From Aquirufa ecclesiirivi (GTDB lineage Bacteria; Bacteroidota; Bacteroidia; Cytophagales; Spirosomataceae): a DNA stretch of 64,000 bases. The DNA lies in assembly GCF_011250515.1 (NCBI RefSeq), contig NZ_JAANOP010000010.1, forward strand, positions 45,366-109,365, given 5' to 3'. This document shows, piece by piece, positions 46,803 through 54,324 of the stretch. Position numbers and translations under genes: made by a program. The notes beneath the pieces were generated by a model. The model was given only the letters and a program-made list of their open reading frames with translations. It was not told where the DNA came from and ran no database searches. How positions within the stretch are numbered: the stretch's first letter is position 1; each line of letters starts with the position of its first letter.

Positions 46803-47636
46803 TTACATTTTAATTTGCTTGAGCATCTCAATCAAATCCCCAGCAATCAAACTGGATTTGGAATGGTTACTTGCGTACAAGTCACCCGCCAATCCATGAT
46901 AATAGACTCCTAAGCAAGTCGCCAAACCAGGAGCATAAGATTGCGCTGCCAAAGAAGCAATGATGCCAGCCAGTACATCTCCACTCCCAGCGGTAGCCAT
47001 CCCATCATTTCCCGTACTATTCATCCATACCTTAGTATCCGAAGTAAAAACATGGGAATTCTTGCCCTTGACCACCAACTGAACTGGATAGTGTTGGACA
47101 AATTTTTGTGCCTCCTCTAATGCAGATTCAGCATCAACTGTTTTCCCTACAAGTCTACTTAATTCTCCCAAATGAGGTGTTAATATATGATTCTCTCGCA
47201 GCAAGGCATACCATTCTGGATGTTGTGCCAGTAAGCTTAAACCATCTGCATCAATCACCGTGGGAGATTTAACATGTTCCAATAAATACTGTAGTTCTTC
47301 TTCAGCAGACTCACTCAAACCTAGCCCAGGTCCAAAAACAATGGCCGAATGCTCTTTCTGCCAAGGTAAATTCTCCAACACAGATTTCCCCTCATTGATT
47401 TCATACATGATTTCTGGATTATTGGCCAACAAAGGAGTCACTCCTTCTTTTGGAATAATGGCCGTCACTAAACCACAACCTGCCCGTAAGGCGGCTCGAG
47501 AACATAATATCGAGGCCCCAATGGTACCTTCACTCCCAGCAATTACCCAGACTTGACCAAAGCTTCGCTTATGGCCATCCAATGCTCTTTCTTTACGGTG
47601 GCTTTGCACCCAATCTTCTTGCAGGACTGTTATCAT
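46803..47636 (-). CDS. nnrD: ADP-dependent NAD(P)H-hydrate dehydratase
   Basis: A 277-residue ribokinase-like protein. It repairs damaged (hydrated) NADH and NADPH. Key motifs are GSEGTIGASILCSRAALRAG, FGPGLGLSE, DADGLSLL, TPHLGELSRL and GNDGMATAGSGDVLAGIIAS, the last being the nucleotide/catalytic loop. The epimerase half (NnrE) found fused in many bacteria is absent here, so it is a stand-alone dehydratase. It diverges from the carboxylesterase gene. Confidence 0.9.
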   Translation of the reverse strand: MITVLQEDWVQSHRKERALDGHKRSFGQVWVIAGSEGTIGASILCSRAALRAGCGLVTAIIPKEGVTPLLANNPEIMYEINEGKSVLENLPWQKEHSAIVFGPGLGLSESAEEELQYLLEHVKSPTVIDADGLSLLAQHPEWYALLRENHILTPHLGELSRLVGKTVDAESALEEAQKFVQHYPVQLVVKGKNSHVFTSDTKVWMNSTGNDGMATAGSGDVLAGIIASLAAQSYAPGLATCLGVYYHGLAGDLYASNHSKSSLIAGDLIEMLKQIKM

Positions 47637-47679
47637 TTTTATTCTATTTTATCGTCAAATAATAAAATTTATAAGCAAA

Positions 47680-47711
47680 TTTGCAATTCTAACAATCGAG
47701 AATTACTATTG
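47680..47711 (+). promoter_or_regulatory. candidate promoter of the carboxylesterase
   Basis: TTTG at 47680-47683, 20 bases, then TACTATTG at 47704-47711 (seven of eight to TAnnTTTG). The start codon at 47744 follows 32 bases later. Confidence 0.45.
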
Positions 47712-47743
47712 TAACAAACTGATACAATAATTATTCAATACAC

Positions 47744-49390
47744 ATGAAAAGAATCTTACAACTAGCTGCAGGCTGCCTTTTCAGCCTATCCCTGTTTACT
47801 ATGCATGCACAAGGACCCAAAAACTCCTATGGTATCGATGTACAAGTAAAAACCAAAAACGGAACGGTAGAAGGTGAACTTGACACTCGATCTAAAATCG
47901 TAAGTTTCAAAGGCATTCCCTTTGCTCAAGCTCCTGTAGGAGAATTGCGCTGGAAAGCTCCTCAAGAACCAAAATCTTGGAATGGAGTATTGCAAGCTAA
48001 ACAATTTGGTCCAAAAGCCGTACAGACTCCCATCTTTGGTGATATGGGATTCCGAAGCAACGGCATGAGCGAAGATTGCTTATACTTAAACGTTTGGACT
48101 CCTAAAGTAGAATCAGGAGCTAAACTACCCGTATTGGTCTATTTTTATGGCGGCGGTTTTATGGCTGGAGATGGCTCTGAACCACGCTACGATGGAGAAT
48201 CCATGGCAAAAAAAGGCGTAGTTTCCGTAACCATCAATTACCGCTTGAACCTATTTGGTTTCTTCTCACATCCAGAATTAACGCAAGAGTCGCCGAATAA
48301 AGCCTCTGGAAATTATGGCTACATGGACATGGTGGCTGCATTAAAATGGGTCAAAGCGAACATTGCACAATTCGGTGGAGATCCCAATCACGTGACTATT
48401 GCAGGAGAATCTGCTGGCTCTATTGCCGTTTCCGCACAAATGGCCTCTCCTTTAGCAAAAGGCCTATTTCAAGGGGCTATCGGTGAAAGTGGCGGTTGGT
48501 TAAGTAATACCTTAGCACCCATGAGCCTAAAAGATTCAGAAAAATATGGAGCAGATTGGGTTAAGAAAATTGGAGCTACTTCCTTGAAAGAATTGAGAGC
48601 TATGTCGACCTACGAATTATATCAAAAAATGGTTGATTCTAAGACCTTAAGCTTCCCAGGTAATATTGATGGCTATTTCATGCCAAAAACAGTTCGTGAG
48701 ATTTTCGAAGCAGGAGAACAATCCCAAGTACCTTTATTGGTAGGTTGGAATTCCGAAGAAATGAACTTCCGTGCTATTACCAAAGGAAAAGCTGCATCTC
48801 CAGAAGTTTTCAAAGAAGTAGTTAAAGAATTGTACAAAGACAAAGCCGATCAAATTTTGCAATTATACCCTGCCAATACGGCGGAAGAAGCAGAGCAATC
48901 CGCTACCGACTTAGCTGGAGATCGTTTCTTAGGTTTCTCAACTTGGAAATGGTTTGATTTACATCGCAGACATAGCCAACAACCAGTATATCGTTATTAT
49001 TTCGCTCGTGCAAGACCGGATATGGTACAAAAAGACGTAGAGGCAGCACTTGCTGGTGGTGTAGTAAAAAGAGACCCGAATGCACCCAAAGCCCCTAAAC
49101 CAAAAGGTGCTGTTCACTCAGCTGAAATTGAATATGCATTAGGCAATTTATCGACAAATCTAACTTATGCATGGACCCCAGAAGATTATAAAGTATCCCA
49201 AGTCATGCAGGAATATTTTGCCAATTTCATCAAAAACTGGAACCCGAATGGAGGAAATTTAGCCAATTGGCCAGCAGCCAAAATTGAGGCTAAACCAGAA
49301 TTGATGCTGTTGGACGTAGAGTCTAAAGTTATTCGTGGCGAAAAAGATGCCCGATATGAATTTTTAGATCAAGATTCAGGTAAAAAATAA
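47744..49390 (+). CDS. secreted type-B carboxylesterase
   Basis: A 548-residue exported protein with a signal peptide to about residue 22. Family motifs: KGIPFAQAPVGELRWKAPQ, EDCLYLNVWTP, oxyanion hole YFYGGGFMAGDG, nucleophile GESAGSIAVSAQ (Ser near residue 225) and a His in GAVHSAEIEYALG. A hydrophilic Lys/Pro stretch (PNAPKAPKPKGAVHS) precedes the His. It hydrolyses carboxylic esters outside the cytoplasm; substrate unknown. The Gfo/Idh gene follows after 38 bases. Confidence 0.9.
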   Translation: MKRILQLAAGCLFSLSLFTMHAQGPKNSYGIDVQVKTKNGTVEGELDTRSKIVSFKGIPFAQAPVGELRWKAPQEPKSWNGVLQAKQFGPKAVQTPIFGDMGFRSNGMSEDCLYLNVWTPKVESGAKLPVLVYFYGGGFMAGDGSEPRYDGESMAKKGVVSVTINYRLNLFGFFSHPELTQESPNKASGNYGYMDMVAALKWVKANIAQFGGDPNHVTIAGESAGSIAVSAQMASPLAKGLFQGAIGESGGWLSNTLAPMSLKDSEKYGADWVKKIGATSLKELRAMSTYELYQKMVDSKTLSFPGNIDGYFMPKTVREIFEAGEQSQVPLLVGWNSEEMNFRAITKGKAASPEVFKEVVKELYKDKADQILQLYPANTAEEAEQSATDLAGDRFLGFSTWKWFDLHRRHSQQPVYRYYFARARPDMVQKDVEAALAGGVVKRDPNAPKAPKPKGAVHSAEIEYALGNLSTNLTYAWTPEDYKVSQVMQEYFANFIKNWNPNGGNLANWPAAKIEAKPELMLLDVESKVIRGEKDARYEFLDQDSGKK

Positions 49391-49428
49391 ATTGCTTATT
49401 TTTACTTAATCTAACGTAAACCTATCAC

Positions 49429-50478
49429 ATGCAATCGAACTTATTTCACACGGCCATACTTTCTTACGGAATGTCTGGCCGTGTTTTTCATGCCCCTTTC
49501 TTAGCAACTCATCCTGGATTTCATTTAGTAGGTTGCTGGGAAAGATCCCAAAAAAACATTCAATCCAGATATCCAGAGGTGATCAGTTATAATTCTTTGG
49601 AAGAAGTTTTAACCAATGATCAAATCCAATTGGTGGTAGTCAATACCCCCATTGCTACACACTTTGACTATACGTTAAAGTGTTTAGAAGCTGGAAAGCA
49701 TGTTTTAGTAGAAAAATGCTTTACCCGCACGGCTGAAGAAGCCATTCTATTAAAGGCAGCCATGGAGAAAGCTGGTAAGCAATTATTTGTCTTTCAAAAC
49801 CGTCGCTGGGATTCTGATTTTTTGACCGTAAAAAAAGTAAAAGAATCCGGTGTTTTAGGCGAATTAGTGGAAGCTGAATTCCATTATGACCGCTTCGACG
49901 GAAATCTGTCTTACAAGGCACACAAAGAAATTGCAGGTGTAGGTGTTGGAGTCGTTACCGACCTAGGTCCGCACATCATAGACCAAGCCATTTCCTTATT
50001 TGGTATGCCAGAGCGTGTGTTTGCGGATTTACGTAAAACGAGAAAAAACACGCAAGTGGATGATTACTTTGAAATTCTTTTATACTACCCCAATTTACGT
50101 GTACGTTTGAAGGCCGGTTATTTTGTCAAATTGCCTGTTCCTTCTTTTCAATTGCACGGTAAACAAGGTAGTTTTTTAAAGAATCGTTCTGATCGACAAG
50201 AGGCTGATTTGCAGTTAGCTATACTTCCCAATTCTCCCAATTGGGGACAAGATTCCGAACAGGATTTTGGTCAAATTTGGATAGACGGAGAAGATAAACC
50301 ACGTGCTATTCCATCAGAAACGGGAAATTACATGGCTTTCTTTGAAAATGTATATCAAACCCTTTTAGGGAACGAAAAGCCTGCCGTATCCGTTGAAGAT
50401 GGAATTCGTAGTATGCGCATCGTAGATGCGGCTTATGAAAGTAATCGTCAACAAGCTATTATTTCGCTTTCCTACTAA
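49429..50478 (+). CDS. Gfo/Idh/MocA-family oxidoreductase
   Basis: A 349-residue cytoplasmic oxidoreductase. The nucleotide motif is SYGMSGRVFHAPFLATHPGF, the family's YG..G..FHAP form. The usual EKP motif reads EKCFTRTAEEA, so Pro is replaced by Cys. The substrate domain contains VVTDLGPHIIDQAISLFG, with the conserved His. It oxidises or reduces a sugar-like hydroxyl with NAD(P). The next gene starts two bases after its stop, so it is cotranscribed with the CRP/FNR regulator, although the link to sulfur metabolism is not clear. Confidence 0.85.
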   Translation: MQSNLFHTAILSYGMSGRVFHAPFLATHPGFHLVGCWERSQKNIQSRYPEVISYNSLEEVLTNDQIQLVVVNTPIATHFDYTLKCLEAGKHVLVEKCFTRTAEEAILLKAAMEKAGKQLFVFQNRRWDSDFLTVKKVKESGVLGELVEAEFHYDRFDGNLSYKAHKEIAGVGVGVVTDLGPHIIDQAISLFGMPERVFADLRKTRKNTQVDDYFEILLYYPNLRVRLKAGYFVKLPVPSFQLHGKQGSFLKNRSDRQEADLQLAILPNSPNWGQDSEQDFGQIWIDGEDKPRAIPSETGNYMAFFENVYQTLLGNEKPAVSVEDGIRSMRIVDAAYESNRQQAIISLSY

Positions 50479-50479
50479 T

Positions 50480-51121
50480 ATGGCAACAACTGAAACTACC
50501 CAGAAATTATTTCAACAATTTGAACCTGAGTTACTAAAAAAAATACAACAGGTGGGATTGGTTCGTAAGTTTAAAACGGATGAATATTTAATGCAAACAG
50601 GCCAACAAATCCGTTCGGCTGTATTGGTATTGGACGGCGTGGTCAAAGTATTTAGAGAAGACGATGAAGGCAATGAAGTCTTTATGTACAACTTGCATCC
50701 CGGAGAAGCTTGTGCTATTTCCATGACTTGTGCTGCTCGCCAGCTTTCTAGTCAAATCATGGCAAAAGCCTTAGTAGATACGGAAGTATTGGTTATTCCT
50801 GTAGAATTAATGGATGAATGGGCGCTTAAATACCGTTCTTGGTACCAATTTGTCTTAGAAACCTATCGTGCTCGTTTTGAAGAGCTATTAGATACACTGG
50901 ATCATATTGCCTTCCGAAATCTAGATGAGCGCCTACTTTGGTATTTAAAACAACATCAAAAGAGCCTGAAAAGTAATTTCATCAAAACATCATTCACGGA
51001 CATCGCTTTAGAGCTCAATTCCTCTCGTGAAGTCATTTCCCGCCTGATGAAAAAACTTGCCGAAAAAGGCCATGTCAAATTGCATAAGAACGAAGTGGAG
51101 ATTTTACATTTGAAAATGTAG
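50480..51121 (+). CDS. CRP/FNR-family regulator, candidate master regulator of the sulfur genes
   Basis: 213 residues from ATG 50480, one base after the upstream stop; a longer frame from 50426 overlaps the oxidoreductase. An N-terminal cyclic-nucleotide-type jelly roll (residues 10-125) has the LDGVVKVFRE and LHPGEACAIS turns. It lacks the Arg/Ser phosphate-cassette of cAMP-binding CRP and has no iron-sulfur Cys cluster as in FNR, but it does have Cys78 and Cys84 in GEACAISMTCAA. The C-terminal helix-turn-helix (170-193) has recognition helix SSREVISRLMKKL with Arg183, Glu184 and Arg188, the pattern by which CRP reads GTGA. Four operators of that type lie in the next 10 kb. The stop codon lies within a GTAGAAT heptamer. 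Confidence 0.88.
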   Translation: MATTETTQKLFQQFEPELLKKIQQVGLVRKFKTDEYLMQTGQQIRSAVLVLDGVVKVFREDDEGNEVFMYNLHPGEACAISMTCAARQLSSQIMAKALVDTEVLVIPVELMDEWALKYRSWYQFVLETYRARFEELLDTLDHIAFRNLDERLLWYLKQHQKSLKSNFIKTSFTDIALELNSSREVISRLMKKLAEKGHVKLHKNEVEILHLKM

Positions 51122-51268
51122 AATGTAGAATGTAGAATTGAAAATAAAATGCTTACTGGTTTTTGTACCAATTCTTCATTCTACATTCTTCATTCTACAT
51201 TCTTCATTCTACATTCTTCATTCTACATTCTACATTCTTCATTCTACATTCTTCATTCTACATTCTTA
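51118..51268. repeat. two opposed heptamer arrays
   Basis: Three GTAGAAT units (51118-51138) overlap the stop codon of the regulator gene. After a 32-base spacer come 14 units alternating ATTCTTC and ATTCTAC (51171-51268), ending nine bases before the operator at 51278. The two arrays are complementary and can form a long hairpin. Confidence 0.9.
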
Positions 51269-51277
51269 ATCCCCCAT

Positions 51278-51321
51278 GTGATGCTTATCACGCCAGAAGC
51301 TATAGATGTGCCAGAAATTTG
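51278..51321 (+). promoter_or_regulatory. CRP-type operator and -7 box of the porin gene (site 1)
   Basis: GTGAT-GCTT-ATCAC (51278-51291) is a perfect 5-4-5 inverted repeat within TGTGA-N6-TCACG. The -7 element GAAATTTG (51314-51321) ends 30 bases after it. This places the operator near -41, the class II activator position. Confidence 0.72.
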
Positions 51322-51337
51322 TGTTATAAATAACACA
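51320..51337. promoter_or_regulatory. second palindrome at the porin start
   Basis: TGTGTTATAAATAACACA is a perfect 18-base palindrome ending two bases before the ATG at 51340 and overlapping the end of the -7 box. It would lie around +1 to +12, so it could be a repressor operator or a hairpin over the translation start. It is not present at the other three promoters. Confidence 0.5.
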
Positions 51338-51339
51338 CG

Positions 51340-52734
51340 ATGCCTGCAAAAAACATATATTCCCTAATTCTGGTCTGTTCATTATTTGTTTTGCCTATTG
51401 CTACAGCAAATTCCACCGCTTCCAATAAACCAGATTCTAGTTCGGTTTGGCATGTATTGACCAAAGGGAAAATTCATCCCAATTTGCGCTATTTTTACAT
51501 GAATACAGATAATGTAGGCACCTCATACGATGCTTACGCTCATGGATTAGGCGTGGGCATTTCTTATGAATCCGCTCCTTGGAAGCATATTAGCTTGGGC
51601 ATCAGTGGCCAATGGATGAACATGGTTAATACCAGTTCTTTTGTACCTGACCCTAAATTCCCGATCCTCAACCGATATGAAATAGGCTTAGTTGACCTGA
51701 TCCATCCGCAATCAAATGCTCTTTTGAGCCGATTAGAAAAATTATATGTTGCCTATTCCATTCAAAAATCCAGTATCAAAATGGGCCGTCAAGTGATCAA
51801 TACCCCATTCATCAATCCACAAGATGGCAGAATGAGGCCTACAGCTGTGTCTGGAATTTGGGTAGATTGGAATAACATTTCTAACACAAAAGTGGAAGTA
51901 GGATATATTCATGCCATTTCTCCTAGAAGCACCACACAATGGTTTGGTATCGGAGAATCCATGGGGATTTATCCACAGGGTCTGAATCCAGACGGGTCTA
52001 AATCAAATTACTTGGGTAACATTAAGTCACAAGGCATCGGAATGATAGGGATAACCTTAAAGCAATGGAAACCTTGGAGTATTCAAGTTTGGAATATGTA
52101 TGTGGACCAGGTCATGTACACAGGCTTGCTACAAGCAGATGCACAATGGCCCACAAATCAAAAAAGTCAGTGGGTTGCAGGAGTTCAATACATCGAGCAA
52201 CATGCCATTCAAGACGGCGGTAATCCAGATCCATCCAAAACCTACATGAATCCTGGAGCCATGTCAAGAACATTCGGTGCGAAATTTGGCTGGGAAAATA
52301 AACAATGGAAAAGCTCCATCAATTACAATCAAATAACAGGAGAAGGACGCTATTTAATGCCCAGAGAATGGGGAAAAGATCCTTTCTTCACCTTCATGCC
52401 TAGAGAAAGAAATGAAGGTTTTGGCGATGTGGAAGCATTGGTAGCGAAAGTTGCTTATCAATGGAAAAAAACTCCATTAAAAGCTCAATTGGCTCAAGGA
52501 TATTTTCGTCTACCCCCGGTGAATGAGGTTGCTTTAAATAAATACGCTATGCCTTCGTATTCACAAAGTAATATAGAGGTAACTTTTGAGCCAAAAGGAA
52601 AATGGAAGGGATCGAGCTTTTCTCTGATTTATGTGCATAAAAGCGGATTGGAAAACGATATTCTGGCCGATAAATTCATCATCAATAAAGTGAATATGAG
52701 CCAAGTAAACTTTATTGTAAATTATAATTTATAA
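51340..52734 (+). CDS. OprD-like outer-membrane porin
   Basis: A 464-residue protein with a signal peptide (MPAKNIYSLILVCSLFVLPIATA) and a barrel rich in alternating aromatic strands that ends in VNFIVNYNL with a short beta strand. INTPFINPQDGRMRPTAVSGIW is the OprD-family segment after strand 3, and the long loops fit a substrate-selective 18-stranded porin. It should admit a small anion or nutrient across the outer membrane. Its promoter shares the operator of the sulfide/thiosulfate genes, so a sulfur anion is a reasonable candidate. It is the first gene after the regulator. Confidence 0.8.
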   Translation: MPAKNIYSLILVCSLFVLPIATANSTASNKPDSSSVWHVLTKGKIHPNLRYFYMNTDNVGTSYDAYAHGLGVGISYESAPWKHISLGISGQWMNMVNTSSFVPDPKFPILNRYEIGLVDLIHPQSNALLSRLEKLYVAYSIQKSSIKMGRQVINTPFINPQDGRMRPTAVSGIWVDWNNISNTKVEVGYIHAISPRSTTQWFGIGESMGIYPQGLNPDGSKSNYLGNIKSQGIGMIGITLKQWKPWSIQVWNMYVDQVMYTGLLQADAQWPTNQKSQWVAGVQYIEQHAIQDGGNPDPSKTYMNPGAMSRTFGAKFGWENKQWKSSINYNQITGEGRYLMPREWGKDPFFTFMPRERNEGFGDVEALVAKVAYQWKKTPLKAQLAQGYFRLPPVNEVALNKYAMPSYSQSNIEVTFEPKGKWKGSSFSLIYVHKSGLENDILADKFIINKVNMSQVNFIVNYNL

Positions 52735-52756
52735 ATGATGAATTATAAATTGTGAA

Positions 52757-52780
52757 TGCCTGAATGACGTTGACCGTTTT
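52757..52780 (+). mobile_element. insertion-sequence end remnant (c)
   Basis: TGCCTGAATGACGTTGACCG followed by TTTT resembles the end at 63742. It matches remnant (d) at 58233 better, continuing with (T/A)ATC(A/T)ATTTT(T/G)GAATT. It lies just after AT-rich heptamers and before a decayed ATTCTAC-type run (52793-52826). Confidence 0.6.
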
Positions 52781-52882
52781 ATCAATTTTTGAATTCTACA
52801 TGCTATATTTTACATGCTACATTGAGAGTTTAGCTGAAGGGTCATGTTTCATAATAAGAAATGATTAAGCATAGAACTCTAA

Positions 52883-53089
52883 GGCATTTCTTTTTTTTCA
52901 TAAAAAAAGAAACAAAAAAAACAGAAGAAAGGCGGTTAATCCTAAGACGAATTCTGCTACGCAGAACCGATTTTCTCTCCGCTTACGGCTTTAATATTTG
53001 ACGCTTTAGCACATGGCCTATGCGCTGGGTCAAATATCCGCCTGCCGCTTCGCTCAAGCTACGTTCCAATCTTTCGTTGGGATTAACCG
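52883..53089 (+). repeat. palindromic element A (left copy)
   Basis: Two parts. 52883-52932: GGCATTTC, a T run, CAT, an A run and GAAAC, a hairpin of about 10 bp. 52933-53089: a 157-base core with terminal inverted repeats CGGTTAATCC and GGATTAACCG, inside which are the hairpins TTCTGC-TAC-GCAGAA and ATATTTGAC...GTCAAATAT. A nearly identical inverted copy is at 58407-58612. No ORF. The element could be a miniature transposon or a structured RNA. Confidence 0.8.
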
Positions 53090-53126
53090 TTCAATGTAAA
53101 ATGTAGAATTTTTGATAGAACATACC

Positions 53127-53256
53127 GTCGTACAGCCCTGCGAAATGTGATGAACGCAGCGGTAGACGAGGTTTTGACCTCAGCATAGGTGATGTGCGTC
53201 GGCGTCAAAAATATAGGCTATAGCGAAGTGAATCACGGTTCGCAGGGCTGTACGAC
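53127..53256 (-). repeat. palindromic element B (left copy)
   Basis: 130 bases bounded by perfect 18-base inverted repeats GTCGTACAGCCCTGCGAA and TTCGCAGGGCTGTACGAC. On the minus strand the inner 95 bases align with element A (GAACCG, TTTGACGC, GCACAT, CCTATGC, GGTCAAA and CCGCTGCGTTCA in the same order), so A and B are diverged members of one family. An inverted copy is at 58754-58899. Confidence 0.8.
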
Positions 53257-53385
53257 AAAAAAAGGAGGTTTTGGTGCAGATTTTATAATATTTAAAATGA
53301 GTTTTTAATAAGCTCAATTGTCAACCTAATTAAGGACAAGACATTACCCGACTAATAAAAAACCCTAAAACTATTTTTTCCTCTT

Positions 53386-53429
53386 GTGATAAAAATCACG
53401 AATTAGACCAAAATATTGCTTGACATTTG
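53386..53429 (+). promoter_or_regulatory. CRP-type operator and -7 box of the TauE operon (site 2)
   Basis: GTGAT-AAAA-ATCAC (53386-53399), then CACGAATTA as at site 3. The -7 element GACATTTG (53422-53429; seven of eight) ends exactly 30 bases after the operator. The gene start is 26 bases further on. Confidence 0.75.
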
Positions 53430-53454
53430 TATCAACAAAAAAGAAAAACACGAC

Positions 53455-54276
53455 ATGGAAATTATCGGATACTTTGCCTCTTTACTGATTGGAATCTCGC
53501 TGGGACTCATTGGTGGTGGTGGATCCATTTTAACAGTACCTGTGTTGGTTTATTTATTTGGCATCAATCCTATTTTAGCCACCGCTTATTCCCTATTCAT
53601 TGTGGGTGCAAGTAGCTTGGTTGGAGCGTTTCCAAAATACCAACAAGGTTTAGTCAATATGAAAACAGCCATCATTTTTGGCATACCTTCTATCATCTCT
53701 GTCTATGCTACCCGTAAGTTCATTGTGCCATTAATTCCATCAGAAATATTCCAATTAGGGGATTTAGTCATTACCAAGTCAATCTTAATGATGGTGTTAT
53801 TTGCCATCCTAATGGTAGCCGCCTCCATCTCTATGATTCGCGGAACCTGTGAGAATTGTGGGAAAGAAGGAACAGGGGAACTAGAAGTGGTGCCACAGAC
53901 GTTTAACTATCCTATCATTTTACTAGAAGGTTCTGTGGTTGGTTTATTAACTGGATTGGTCGGTGCAGGAGGAGGATTTTTAATTATTCCAGCTTTGGTC
54001 GTACTTTCTAAATTACCTATGAAACAGGCCGTTGGGACTTCCCTACTCATCATAGCCATGAAATCGTTAATAGGTTTCACGGGAGATTTAGGGCATCAAA
54101 GCATCGACTGGACCTTGTTAGTAACCATTACAGCCTTAGCGATTGCAGGAATATTTGTAGGAGATAAATTCAGTAAAAACGTCGACAGCGACAAATTAAA
54201 AAAAGGTTTTGGTTGGTTTGTACTCATCATGGGCCTTTATATCTTAATTCAACAATTAGCATTCCCTTTAAAATAA
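53455..54276 (+). CDS. TauE/SafE-family sulfite exporter
   Basis: 273 residues from ATG 53455 (MEIIGYFASLLIGISLGLIGG); a TTG at 53416 lies within the promoter. About eight transmembrane helices in two repeats, each with the family motif: LIGISLGLIGGGGSILTVPVLVYL and VVGLLTGLVGAGGGFLIIPALVVL. A loop with CENCGK is at about residue 134. It exports sulfite, thiosulfate or organosulfonate. It is the first gene of a seven-gene operon; next is persulfide dioxygenase, whose product is sulfite. Confidence 0.9.
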   Translation: MEIIGYFASLLIGISLGLIGGGGSILTVPVLVYLFGINPILATAYSLFIVGASSLVGAFPKYQQGLVNMKTAIIFGIPSIISVYATRKFIVPLIPSEIFQLGDLVITKSILMMVLFAILMVAASISMIRGTCENCGKEGTGELEVVPQTFNYPIILLEGSVVGLLTGLVGAGGGFLIIPALVVLSKLPMKQAVGTSLLIIAMKSLIGFTGDLGHQSIDWTLLVTITALAIAGIFVGDKFSKNVDSDKLKKGFGWFVLIMGLYILIQQLAFPLK

Positions 54277-54324
54277 GCATTAACTACCTTAAAACAACAC
54301 ATTAACAACATACTATCTAAGAAA

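Noticed and set aside
51149..51367. 72-residue ORF across the heptamer array before the porin
   Set aside because: It runs through the array, operator and porin start in another frame; no coding signature.
53386..53399. FNR site interpretation of the operators
   Set aside because: FNR half-sites are TTGAT; all four sites start with GTGA or GAGA and the local regulator has CRP-type recognition residues, so an oxygen-sensing FNR is less likely.
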